Below, piece by piece: positions 1 through 10,364 of a DNA stretch of 64,000 nucleotides. Source of the DNA: Opisthocomus hoazin (Eukaryota; Chordata; Aves; Opisthocomiformes; Opisthocomidae). The stretch spans positions 23,616,810 through 23,680,809 of the forward strand of contig NC_134414.1 in NCBI RefSeq assembly GCF_030867145.1, written 5' to 3'. The first letter of the stretch is position 1; each line of letters opens with the position of its first letter. Made by a program: the position numbers and the translations under genes. Below the pieces are notes generated by a model. That model ran no database searches. It saw only the letters and a list, made by a program, of their open reading frames with translations, and had not been told where the DNA came from.

Positions 1-888
1 ATTTGTTACAGCTGTTCCTTTGCGATACCTGATTCTAGACATAAATTCCTTTGTTTTGGAAATGGTGGTTCACATAGCGAGCCCAAAGCGTGTATTATCA
101 GGGCAGATATCATTAATTTTAGCAGTGTAATAAACTGTATTGTTGCCTGGGAAATCAAATCCTGCAAATGGTGGCCAGACTGAGTCATTCCCTTTAGTAA
201 TAAAATGATGATATGCTGTAACTTAATGTAGATTAAAAACTGTACAATAGTACCCAGGCTACCACAAAAGGAAGTTAATAAAAGCCGAGGGTGCACTCTA
301 ATAGCTTGTTGGCTCTCTTGTCTTCTATTAGGTGTGCCATAAATCAACATTTTAAAACAAATGCTCTCGGTTATACTAGAGGTGAACTGCAAGAGCTTTT
401 TTTCTTATAGTATGGATTTATAACCCTTTTTCTTCTTTATGATGTACACAGAAACCTCAGAGGTGAATATATTTTTAGTATTTTTTTCCCCCCTACATAG
501 TTTTTTAATAAATAATACATTGGAAACAGGTATCTACAGTGTTTGGAAACATGAAATCAAACCGCAACATCACCCTTAGAGCACGGGTGCTCCAACAGTT
601 CTAACACCTTAACAAGCACATGCTTTTTTCACGGTGCAGAGTTTATTGTATTTATTTCTCTCTGATACTAGACTTACATTTGGGAAAGCAGCCCAACACA
701 GATGGAAATTCTCCCTCAGCCTCCTTACTCAGAGAAGCATGTCGCAGAATGGGGATCCCCAAGACGCAGCTTCAGTGGCACACAGCTCTGTGCTGTGCTC
801 TGCTGCGGGGATCAACAGAAAATTATATGAGCAGTATAGGAACACTATAATAATATAGCATCAACTACAGCTTAATGGGATGGTTAAG
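1..888. other. upstream intergenic DNA, no gene seen
   Basis: This AT-rich stretch upstream of SAP18 holds no recognisable coding exon. The minus strand is open for about 128 codons at 6-392, but the translation resembles no family I know and has no supporting splice or poly(A) context, so I treat it as chance. No repeat body was recognised. Confidence 0.5.
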
Positions 889-945
889 GGATGGGAGCAC
901 CTGTCCTGTGAGGACAGGCTGAGGGAGCCAGGACTGCTCAGCCTT
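889..945 (+). repeat. CR1 LINE fragment (sense piece)
   Basis: The stretch reading ggagcacctgtcctgtgagg and on to gctcagcctt matches the part of CR1 just after the reverse transcriptase core, where an intact copy continues into a 'cagcctggagaagagaagg' segment. Here it stops abruptly and is followed at once by a CR1 3' end in the opposite orientation. Confidence 0.7.
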
Positions 946-1125
946 AGAATCATAGAACCATAGGCTGGAAAAGATCTCTAAGATCATTGAGTTGAACCAT
1001 CCACCCACCACCACCATGCCTACTAAACCCTGAAGTGCCACATCTACATGCTTTTTGAACACCTACAGGGATGGTGACTCCACCACCTCCCTGGGCAGCC
1101 TGTTCCAATGCCTGACCAAAGCCTT
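946..1125 (-). repeat. CR1 LINE 3' end fragment
   Basis: Read on the minus strand this is the CR1 3' end: the 'ctgcccagggaggtggtgga' region, the tract around gtgttcaaaaagcatgtaga, then the terminal signature ending in ctatgattct. The piece is truncated at its 5' side, as is usual for CR1 copies. Confidence 0.85.
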
Positions 1126-1205
1126 GAGAGAGACGGCTCAGTGGGTCGGAGGCGGAGAGGGGCTCAGGGAGATGGTTTCGCTGTGTAGCTCACGGCAGGG
1201 AGCAC

Positions 1206-1410
1206 AGAAGACAGATCCAGACTTCTCAGTGGTGCACAGTGACAGGAGCAGAGGTCATGGGCACATATGGAGATACCAGAAATTTAATTTAAATAGAAAA
1301 ATAAATCAACTTTTTTTTTAAACTCTGAGGGTGACTGAACGCCGGAGCAGTCTGCCCAGAGAGGTCTCCATCCTTGGACACGCTCAAAAAGCGCCCAGAG
1401 CTGTCCCTGT
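1206..1410 (+). repeat. CR1 LINE fragment, diverged
   Basis: The text ttctcagtggtgcacagtga, then a 'gaggtcatgggcacat' stretch, then 'gagggtgactgaac' and 'ctgcccagagaggtctccat' follows the order of the 3' half of older CR1 subfamilies. An A/T-rich insertion or expansion breaks the middle (about 1285-1320). It is more diverged than the neighbouring pieces. Confidence 0.7.
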
Positions 1411-1879
1411 GCCGCCAGCCCTCTCTTGAAATGAGAAACAAACTCACAGCATCTAACAAAATAACGTAAGTGTAAATTCTGTGGAAACAAATTAACAACC
1501 GCTCCCCCCCCCATTCTAATAACAAACAGCTCTCAATATTTTAAAAAAAAAAGCCAGCAGACGACAAACACGGCTCTCTCTCCTCGTTACTCCGCGAGGC
1601 ACAGCCGCGGACCCACATCCAATCTAATACAAGATTCTGTTCTTCGGAAAACAAGTCCATAAATGGACAGCACACGCGTTTGATCTTTCCCAAGCGCAAC
1701 ATCCAGGGAAGCTAAATTCTAAATACCATTTACCCCCTTCTAATTTACTTCATTCTACCGCCAGCTACAGCGGCTGACTACGCCCTTCGCCTACGCCAGG
1801 CACCTGCTTCGAGCTCTCTTCCCACAGGAAGAGGTGGCTTTTCCCAGGAGGCATCGGTACCGGCAGCTTACTGCAAGCC

Positions 1880-2650
1880 TTACGGAGTACAAGAAAGCAC
1901 GGGCAACGACCCGGGGCCAACCGAGCTCGCCGCCCAGCGCCCACCACCGCCGCAGCCGCCGCCGCCGCCACCGCCCGACCGCCCTCAGGCCCCTCCCGCG
2001 CATGCGCCGCGCTGCGCCCCGCCCCTCTCCCGCCTCAGGCGGGGCCTGCGCGCGCCGGGCCCGGCCCCGCCCCCTCCCTCCTCTCGCGAGCTCGGGGCCG
2101 CCCGGCGCGACATCCGGGGCCGGCGGCGGGGCGAGATGGCGGTGGAGTCTCGCGTTACGCAGGAGGAGATCAAGAAGGAGCCGGAGAAGCCGATCGACCG
2201 GGAGAAGGTGCCGGGTGCTGCCCTGCGTCCGCTGAGGCCGCTCCCGGGCGCGGCGCGGCGGGGCGGGCACCGGGGGGGGAGGGGGGAGAAGGGCACGGCC
2301 GCGCCGTGAGGCCTGAGGCGGGGGAGGAAGGGGGGCGGGCGGGGCTGTCGGGCGCTCCATCACGGAGGGCCCGCGGCCCCCTCCCCGCAGACGTGCCCGC
2401 TGCTGCTTCGCGTCTTCACCACCAACAACGGGCGGCACCACCGCATGGACGAGTTCTCCCGCGGCAACGTCCCCTCCAGCGAGCTGCAGATCTACACCTG
2501 GTGAGTGCGCGGCGGCCCGGCCCCCGGAGCCCGGCCCTCGGCACCGCCGAGCCGCACCGGGGAGCCTGCCCGGCGTCAGCTCCCTGTCCGCGGCCCGGCT
2601 GCGGGGCGAGGCCGCGAGGCCTGCTTCGGGGGGAGCTGTCGTGGGGGCGG
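1880..2650 (+). promoter_or_regulatory. SAP18 CpG-island promoter
   Basis: The sequence becomes extremely GC- and CpG-rich around SAP18 exon 1 and extends through exon 2. A near-perfect copy (9 of 10) of the palindromic promoter element TCTCGCGAGA lies at 2082-2091. An ETS-like acatccgg lies at about 2109-2116. The start codon sits inside a YY1-like gagatggcgg at 2133-2142. No TATA box is evident. All this is typical of a housekeeping promoter. The transcription start is inferred to lie between about 2080 and 2130. Confidence 0.8.
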
Positions 2651-5600
2651 TAGTGGGCACTGCTGCCCAGCAGCGGCAAAACCCAAACAGGTTTTGACAC
2701 TGTTCCCCGCAGCATCCTCCTGGAGAAACTGGCTGCCCATGGTTTGGATGGGTGCCCTCTTCGCTAGATAAAGAACTGGCTGAATGGCCGAGCACAGAGA
2801 GTGGTGGTGAATGGAGTTAAATCCAGCTGGCGGCCGGTCACAAGTGGTGTTCCCCAGGGCTCAGTTTTGGGTCCGGTCTTGTTTAACATCTTTATCAATG
2901 ATCTGGATGAGGGGATTGAGTGCACCCTCAGTAAGTCTGCAGAAGACACCAAGCTGGGCGGGAGTGTTGATCGGATTGAGGGTAGGAAGGCTCTGCAGAG
3001 GGATCTGGACAGACTGGATCGATGGGCCAAGGCCAGCTGTATGAGGTTCAACAAGGCCAAGTGCCGGCTCCTGCACCTGGGTCACAACAACCCCCTGCAA
3101 CGCTACAGGCTTGGGGAGGAGTGGCTGGAAAGCTGTCCGGAAGAAAAGGACCTTGGGGTGTTGGTCGACAGCCGGCTGAACATGAACCAGCAGTGTGCCC
3201 AGGTGGCCAAGAAGGCCAACGGCATCCTGGCTTGTGTCAGGAATAGTGTGGCCAGCGGGAGTAGGGAGGTGATCATGGCCCTGTACTCGGCACTGGTGAG
3301 GCTGCACCTGGAGTACTGTGTTCAGTTTTGGACCCCTCACTACAAGGAGGACATTGAGGTGCTGGAGCGTGTCCAGAGAAGGGCAGTAAGGCTGGTGAGG
3401 GGTCTAGAGAACAAGTCTGATGAACAGAGACTGAGGGAGCTGGGTCTGTTTAGTCTGGAGAAGAGAAGGCTGAGGGGGGAGCTTATCGCTCTCTACAACT
3501 ACCTAAAAGGAGGTTGTAGTGAGGCAGGTGTTGGTCTCTTCTCCTAGGTAACTAGTGATAGGATGAGAGGCAATGGCCTCAAGTTGCATCAGGGGAGGTT
3601 TAGATTGGATATTAGGAAAAATTTCTTTAGTGAAAGAGTGGTCAGGCATTGGAACAGGCTGCCCAGGGAAGTGCTTGTGTCTCCATCCCTGGAGGTGTTC
3701 AAAAAACGTGTAGATGTGGCACTTTGTGATATGGTTTAGTAGGCGTGGTGGTGTTGGGTGGATGTTTGGACTTGATGAGCTTAGAGGTCTTTTCCAACCT
3801 ATGATTCTATGATTCTTTAGCCAAGTGCTGATTGCTGCCCTCACTGCAGCCGGGTTGCCCAGTTACTGGTGCGTGTGATCCGAGGCTTGTGTTGTGGCAT
3901 ACCTTTGGGTATCGCAGCGAGTCTGTTCAACACACCACGCAGAGGCACTCCGTTGCCTAGTGCTTAAATCTTGTTTGAACTGCTGTGTCTTTTCGGCAGA
4001 AGTGGTTGTCCCAGAAGGCTTGAACTGTTGTGTGAATGGTGTGTTGATTGTAAGTTGGAGCCTCGTGAGGGTAGAGCAGTGTGTTTCTTTTGTCTAGTCC
4101 GGTAGCAGTGCTTTAACAGAGAGCTGCTTTTTGGTGCTTTCAAATTTAGCTTGGAGAACTGCTTTAGTCCATGTTGCAAACATGTTAGTTTTTGTTTGTG
4201 GTGCTTTGAAGAATGCTTTTGAAAGTGAACTGTGCTAGTTTTTAAATCTTATTTTTCCTTCGAGGTGTCTGCTAGGGTTGTAACTTGCATGTTGTGTGGT
4301 TGAATAAATCCATTTTTGTGGCTAGCAAAGGATGCAGTTCTAATTTACTTCTTAATGGGGAGTTATGGACTCAGTCCAAGCTATTGATGGTGTCAGAGCT
4401 GTTCGCCAGCTGCAGAAGTCAGAGTGGGCATTGTCTGTCAACACACGGCTCCTTGGTTGCTTGAAGCTTGCAGTGAGTGTACAGTCTGTGTAATTAGAGC
4501 TGCTTTAGTTGTGATGATTGAGTCCTTTTGTTCTTGAAATTCTAGAAGTGAGCTTTAGCCCTGGTCTAGTTGAAGGCTGGGAAACGGAGGAGTGCTGCCT
4601 GTTAGGGCAGAAATGGAAATCTCAATGGAAATGGAAAATAATTAATGAACTTCTTTTATTTCTATGTTTCCTCTAGTGTTCAGGAAGCTATTTTAACGTA
4701 GACACCAACTTAGGTGAGGAAACACGTACAGTGTTCATTGCATAAATGCATTAATGCATTTAAAATAAAAAGTTCCTTGTTCTTTAAAAAGTAACTCTTT
4801 TGGGAGATGTGGAAAAGCAGATGTTGAAACATAGGCAGAGGTGAAGAGACTTGTCTGATACCACAGTAGATTAGAAGCTACTTGTGGTGGGGGGACACCT
4901 GGTGTCTGCAGAGTTGTTTCTCTCACATGCTCTCACTCCTCATTTCTGGCTTCTGCTGGTGTTGTGCAGGGTTTTCCCCCTTCTCCACTGTGTTATCCCA
5001 GAGGTGCTACCACCATCGCTGATGGGCTCGGCCTTGGCCAGCGGCGGGTCTGTCTTGGAGCTGTCTGGCACTGGCTCTGTTGGACACAGGGGAAGCTTCT
5101 GGCAGCTTCTTACAGAAGCCACCCCTGTAGCCCCCCTGCTACCAAAGCCAGTGCAGTACTGCAGCTGGAACCACCTTTGCACTAGACCATGTTGCCTCCG
5201 GTGTACAGTAAGTGGTGAATTCTCCCAGGTGATTTAATCAGTCACTAGAGCAACCTCTTGTCACTTGATTGTTAGAGCAAAATGTGTTGTTTGGAATGCC
5301 ACGTAGTTGTGAACTTGGTGGCTTACTGTGTAGCCAAAATGTGAGATCTTACTCATCTTCAGGTGTTGACAGAAAGTGTGTAAAGGCAAGGAAACACATG
5401 GTTAAGTTGTAGCAGTATCCTGATTCCACCTTAAATGGGCTTGGGAAGACTTTTTTTATTGTTGCTTTTGGGAATGTGAACCCCTTTGGTTTGTTTGTTT
5501 CATCTAGGATGGACGCAACTCTGAAGGAGCTGACCAGCTTGGTGAAAGAAGTCTACCCAGAAGCACGGAAGAAGGGCACACACTTCAATTTTGCAATTGT

Positions 5601-6486
5601 TTTTACAGATCTCAAGAGGCCTGGATATAGGTAAATGGCATTTCTTCTCTGGATCAGTAGAAGACTTCAGGCACCAGAGCAGTAAATTATTTTTCTGTAA
5701 CACCGATTTTAAAGTTGAGAACCCACAAATCAAATTTCTAAAGTAGTTGGTAGCAGACTATAGGATGAGCACTGCAAACTCGAAATTTTGCTTGGTGGCC
5801 GTCGTCGTTAAGGTGTTCCCAAAACAGTGAGCCTGTGTGCTTGAAGGCTTTGCTCGCAGTACTGGCGGCCAGCCAGGACGTGGACCTGCGGCTTGAGATG
5901 AAGCTGTGTTTCTGGTGGTGCGAGGAGCGGTAGGTCTGGTAACTGGGAATGAGTTTTAGCAGTGATCTTCTTGCAGGTGCCCGGCTTTCAGAACTGCATG
6001 AGTTAACCTTGGTCAGCAGCAGCGAGGGGATGCACCCTGCCTTGTGGTCTGCGGGGTCTTGTTCTGCGGGCGCGTGGAAGGGGGCACAGCTTCTCTCTAG
6101 TGCTTACCTTTATACAACAGAAGGTTCTCCCCCCGCTGCCCCCTCAGAAGGAGCATTCAGTGTGGCTTTTCTTGGTGCGCCTGGTACCGGAGAAAAAAAA
6201 CCCAGCATTGTGTGTAGCTGGCTGAGGGTGGCATGGGAGGGCGGTCATGAGCCGACGCAGTTCCTGTTTTTGGGCATCCAGAGAGATTTGCCTCTGATGA
6301 CTGACCTGGCTTTTCTCTCCTGCGCGCAGGGTGAAGGAGATCGGCAGTACCATGTCGGGCAGGAAGGGCACAGATGATTCCATGACATTGCAGTCTCAGA
6401 AATTCCAGATAGGAGACTACTTGGATATAGCAATTACTCCTCCAAATCGTGCACCGCCTCCATCAAGCCGCATGAGACCGTACTAA
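2136..6486 (+). CDS. SAP18: SAP18, Sin3A-associated protein 18 (4 coding exons)
   Basis: Coding exons are 2136-2207, 2391-2500, 5508-5630 and 6330-6486. All introns are GT-AG and the joined frame is 462 nt, giving 153 residues, the same length as human SAP18. The protein starts [20 protein letters not shown] and ends SSRMRPY. It is nearly identical to the mammalian protein as I remember it; differences are conservative, for example TDLKRPGYR for TDVKRPGYR. SAP18 has a ubiquitin-like fold. It works in the nucleus both in the Sin3-HDAC co-repressor complex and, with RNPS1 and ACIN1, in the ASAP splicing complex attached to the exon junction complex. The first exon is only 24 codons and lies wholly in the CpG island. 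Intron 2 (3.0 kb) carries a CR1 in the sense orientation. The gene looks intact and the start is fixed by the conserved N terminus. Confidence 0.97.
2690..3816 (+). mobile_element. CR1 LINE, 5'-truncated, in SAP18 intron 2
   Basis: This CR1 copy begins within the reverse transcriptase region (tttgacactgttccccgcag) and ends with the family's 3' repeat, atgattctatgattct at 3801-3816. The plus strand stays open from 2801 to 3547 (248 codons), with the RT block [19 protein letters not shown]. The catalytic FADD-type box reads SAEDTKLGG, so the enzyme would be dead even if expressed. The long open frame suggests a fairly young insertion. It lies in the same orientation as SAP18 and brings no obvious strong poly(A) signal. 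Confidence 0.93.
3817..5507 (+). other. SAP18 intron 2, remainder
   Basis: This is intronic DNA after the CR1. It contains an isolated AATAAA at about 4303, and no exon-like segment or further repeat I can name. The T-rich tract and catctag just before 5508 form the exon 3 acceptor. Confidence 0.6.
5631..6329 (+). other. SAP18 intron 3
   Basis: A 699-bp intron with a gtaaat donor and a ctcctgcgcgcag acceptor. A plus-strand open stretch (5949-6377) runs through it into exon 4, but it matches nothing known and is not needed by the gene model. Confidence 0.7.
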
Positions 6487-6795
6487 ACCATTGCTCTTTG
6501 TATGATTGCGTCTTCTGTTTATTCCTACTTGCTGTTCTAAAGCAGGCTTATTTTTTTGCTTTTATTGCTAAGCCAGATGACCTGAAGACAAAGCTAAGCA
6601 TCAGAAATGAAAGTTAACTTTTAAACCTTGACTTTTAGTTTGTTTGTTTAGAAGAAACCCTTCTCTTTAGCAGTGCCATCATCCCGTGCCTGATTGTTAC
6701 AGTTTGAGCAGTAAGTCGGTGTGTCTGGTGTTTCAAGATTTCCATAAAATGCGACCAGAAAGATTACAGGCGTTCTGTAGTTCCATCTTGTTTGG

Positions 6796-6801
6796 AATAA
6801 A
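6796..6801 (+). terminator. SAP18 poly(A) signal
   Basis: AATAAA lies 310 nt after the SAP18 stop codon, followed by a GT-rich tract (gtgtggtggtattttttgtg) at about 6828-6850. This gives a compact 3' UTR. Cleavage is expected near 6815-6825. Confidence 0.75.
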
Positions 6802-7398
6802 GATTGATGGTATTAATCTTTTTGATAGTGTGGTGGTATTTTTTGTGTTTTTTTTTAAGCAGATTTCTGCAGAGAAATTTGGAAGACTGCTCTTAAGCAG
6901 AAATTGAGATGGAAAGGAGGGTCAAAGCCCTTGTCTGGTAACTTCTGGGCTTGTTGAGTAGAGGTGGGCGGCCTCATGGCGAGTTCTGGGACCGGAGATT
7001 TCTTATGCCACTGCTGGTGGGATTGTGGGGCGTGAGCACATGAGCGGTGTGGTCGAAGGTGGGCAAACTCGGTGTTACGCTCCCTGCTGCCATCGATACG
7101 CTGGCAGGGAAGCCTGGGGGTGAGCTGCGTACGGCTGCCTGTCCTGCGGGAGAGCGAGGGGCCTGAGGACACACCACTGCTGCTCTGTCGTGTGCCAAGA
7201 TGACACCAGTCTGAGGATTGGGAGCGGCCTCGCTGGCACCAGTGTATCCCAGGGTGCTGGGGAGCTGCTGGCCTTGCCGGAGAAAGATGTGGTTTGACAC
7301 GCTTGCATGCCATCCTTAACGGAGTTCTGAAGGAATGCGTGTTGTCTTCAGAACGGGGAGGTATAAAGCTGTGTTTGGAGGTCTTGCTTTGCTTAGAA

Positions 7399-7640
7399 CA
7401 GCGGTGTCCAAACATTTTTCGGTTGTACACCCCTATCAGTATAAAATTTTTGAGCGCATGCCCTTATAGATGATACACATCTACTACTGTACTAATCTAT
7501 TATGTGCATTTTAAAACTACACAAAAATAGAAATGAAAAAAGAAAGGTGAAATACTTCAAAAAAATGTTAAATGGTGTTTATTAATGGTACAAAAATTTT
7601 TTTCTTCTTGCACCCCACTTGTACGTGTACGGCTTTGGAG
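7399..7640. mobile_element. hAT-like DNA transposon fragment
   Basis: The element begins cagcggtgtccaaacattt, which resembles the 5' terminal inverted repeat of hAT (Charlie-type) transposons (CAGnGGTnnCCAAAC). The interior is AT-rich and degraded. I could not identify the matching right terminus or the expected 8-bp target duplication (left flank gcttagaa), so the right end is approximate. No transposase remnant is visible, so it is either a non-autonomous copy or a truncated one. Confidence 0.5.
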
Positions 7641-8924
7641 ATGGTCTTGTCTTGCACACCCTACTTTGAAGATTTACATAGATCGTTTTCTTTCAGGAGT
7701 CCCTCGCTGTGGTGTAGCCTGAGGGATTTTAGGTTCAGTTCTGCTCATGGGCCACCCTCTTCTGCCCCCCCTTCTCTGGCCTCTGAGGGGGAGTCACCAT
7801 TTCAGCCTTCCTGCATGACCCTTGGTTGCAGAACTACCTGTGTCTGAGTCACTTCTTCCCCCGAGAGGCTGAAAAGCGCTCCCCACCTTTTTAAAGAGAG
7901 CTGAAGAAAAGACAGTGTAAATGCCGCTCTGTAAAGGACTGGGAGCGTGGAAGCAGCAATGGAGCTGCTCTGGCGTGGCCAGAGGTAGGATGGGTGGGAT
8001 GTTGTGCCAGGGTGAAGGCAGCCATTGCTGGTGCAAGGAGGGGGCTCTCCCCGATGCTGCATGTGGCATAACAGCTCAGTGCCCTCTGTGTCACCAGGGT
8101 CAGGCTTGGGACCCCTGCCGCCGGCATGCTGGGTCATGGCCACCAGCTCAGTCACCTGGTGGTTGGCATCTGACAGACCTGGGCATCACCTGTGCTGCAA
8201 ACTCATGGGGCAAGCCCTGCAGCAGCCAGCCTCCCGCCAGCGGCATGGACAGCCCTACCCACAGGGAACACAGAAACAGGGGCATTGCCTCACTCCTGTA
8301 TCCTGGTTTTTGCTTTAATTGCGTTTAAAGATCATTCTCAGAATTAAATGTCATCAATACATAAGGCAACAGCAGCAGGTCTGGGTCTGTGACTCAGCTG
8401 CTTGGCTTCACTGCTGGAATGGGGGCTGTGGCCCAGTGAGGGCATGGGCCTGCCCAGCCTGGGGCAGGTCTTCACACACTTCAGAGGAACAACTCTTTAT
8501 ACTTATCTTTACACTTGGTGGCCCATAAAGCAAAACCACCAGGAAATGATCACGCAGAACTGCCTTCAGCAGCAAATATTTCAGATTGACTGCTCAGAAG
8601 CAGAGTTCACATCACTGCCATGGAAGCAGAAACCTCAGCTGACCTCTTCCCTGGCTGCTTTGGGCTGAACAGCTCTCGAGAAAGAGATTTGCCCACACAC
8701 ACTTGCAGTCCACATGGAAAGGTAACACGGAAGTGGAGTTCAGCTTTCTGTACCTGTTGTTATGGGAAAAGACAGCTGAGAGATCAGTGTGGTCAGGGTT
8801 AGGGGTTCTCCATGTCGCTACACACCACAGTCAAGGCCAACAGCAGCAGGTTTGAACTTGGATGCTGGGATAGGGCGAGCAGCTGTGAAAACAGACAGCA
8901 CCAGGCTGCAACTGTCCAGGTTGG

Positions 8925-9181
8925 ATGGTTGGAGGTTTAATGGCCTCAGGGTGGGTCAGGGGAGGTTTAGATTGGATATCAGGAAACATTTCTTTACTGC
9001 AAGAGTGCTCAGGCATTGGAACAGGCTGCCCGGGGGTGGTGGACTCACCATCCCTGGAAGTGTTTAAAAAGCGTGTAGATGAAGAACTTCAGGACATGGT
9101 TTAGCAGGCATGGTGGTGTTGGGTGGATGGTTGGACTTGATGGTCTTAGAGGTCTTTTCCAACCTTAATGATTCCATGATC
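8925..9181 (+). repeat. CR1 LINE 3' end fragment
   Basis: The stretch runs from aatggcctcagggtgggtca through 'ggttagattggatatcagga', the 'cattggaacaggctgcccgg' block and 'gttggacttgatggtcttag', and finishes with the degenerate 3' repeat aatgattccatgatcc. It closely matches the 3' part of the copy in SAP18 intron 2 and is in the same orientation. Confidence 0.88.
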
Positions 9182-9525
9182 CAGGTGTTGCAAGAGGTGT
9201 AATGGTAAGTGACAGCTGTCACCTGCTGAGCTCCTAATGCACAGGAGGGAATTTACTCACAGTAAGGAGGTTGTGGTTGTCTCCTCTGAAGCTGCTATAA
9301 AAGCTGAGGAAGGACGTCAGTCCCTAAAAAGAGCAAAATATGTACAGCACCGTGGGTTGGGGAAGATTAAAACATGGTCTGAAAGCCCAACACCAGTGAG
9401 CAATCCCCTGTGCTCAGGAAGCAAAGTCGTGTAGACACCACTACATCCAGATCTGTCAGTCCACAGGACCTGCTTTGTATTCAGCAATGTCATGACGAAT
9501 TTGTGTCCCTCATCAAGGCGGCTGG

Positions 9526-10257
9526 ATGAGATGTTCGTTGTTTTTTTTTTTCCCCCTTTTCCTTTTTGGCTGCTTAAAGCCCTTAACAGACACAACTCTG
9601 TTTCATGTCTGCGCTTTCACCAGCGACAACCCCTCCACGGCTCCTTTCATGTCCCAGCTGCGCAAGGCAAAGAACGAAGATGTTTGTTCACAACACAAAG
9701 TTTCCCTGACTTTGTCATTTCTTGGAGATAACCCCCCCGCACAGCACCCCAGCCAGCCCTTCCCTCCTGCCCGGGTGGCCCCAGGGATTGCGCACCTACA
9801 CCCCCTGCCCACGGGTGTCCCTCCAGGCCTCCCCTTGTCCCCGTCCTTCTCACAGGGGGTTGGGTTTTCTCTGCCTTTGACCGGTGACAAACTCCTGGGC
9901 CCTCGTGCAGGTCTCCAGCCCCTGTGGCCCCCAGCCCCTCCGGCTGTGGCAGCGAGCCAGCTGAGCTGGGCCTCCCGCACCCCACCTGGGGGGTCCAGCA
10001 CAGCCAAATGGACCCAGATACAAAACCGAGGAAACTTCCCCTATTTTCTCTTTTGTACCCTCAGTAGCAGCTACCGCAGACTTCTCTGCTCCCATAGATG
10101 TGTCTGCATGTTTCTGTGTTCCTGCTGGTGTGCTGCTCCTGCCAGTCCAGGTTTGGTTTGTCCTGAAGGACTCTGCTTCTCCAAGCAAACGTGGTTCTTG
10201 CAGCTAACTTTTTGTCCCTTACTTTATCCACCTAAACCAATGCTTTTTTCAATTTAA
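9526..10257 (+). other. unexplained long open frame, probably chance
   Basis: The plus strand is open for 243 codons and the stop is followed two bases later by AATAAA (10260-10265). The translation is rich in Pro, Ser, Leu and Phe, begins with a hydrophobic stretch (LFFFFPLFLFGCL) and resembles no family I know. The composition follows the local C-rich DNA, and overlapping frames on the opposite strand are also long (9603-10007), which argues for chance. A lineage-specific terminal exon cannot be excluded by eye. Confidence 0.15.
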
Positions 10258-10343
10258 TGAATAAAATACCCAGCCATTACCTTGTTACCCCTTACATAAA
10301 TATTGCCGCTGCTGGTGATCGTTAGCCAGGCTTTCATTTAACA

Positions 10344-10364
10344 GGGTGGTGGGGGGGGGGGGGT
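10344..10364 (+). repeat. G-homopolymer tract
   Basis: A run of about 15 G (interrupted near its start by ggtggt) lies in otherwise mixed sequence. It is a likely length-variable microsatellite and could form a G-quadruplex together with the flanking GG pairs. Confidence 0.8.

Noticed and set aside
6-392. 128-codon minus-strand frame at the left edge
   Set aside because: AT-rich, no recognisable domain, no splice partner or promoter context seen.
1791-2795. 334-codon minus-strand open frame across the SAP18 CpG island
   Set aside because: It is antisense to SAP18 exons 1-2. The Arg/Pro/Gly/Ala-rich composition follows the CpG island, where stop codons are rare.
2861-3340. 159-codon minus-strand open frame
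   Set aside because: Antisense shadow of the CR1 reverse transcriptase region.
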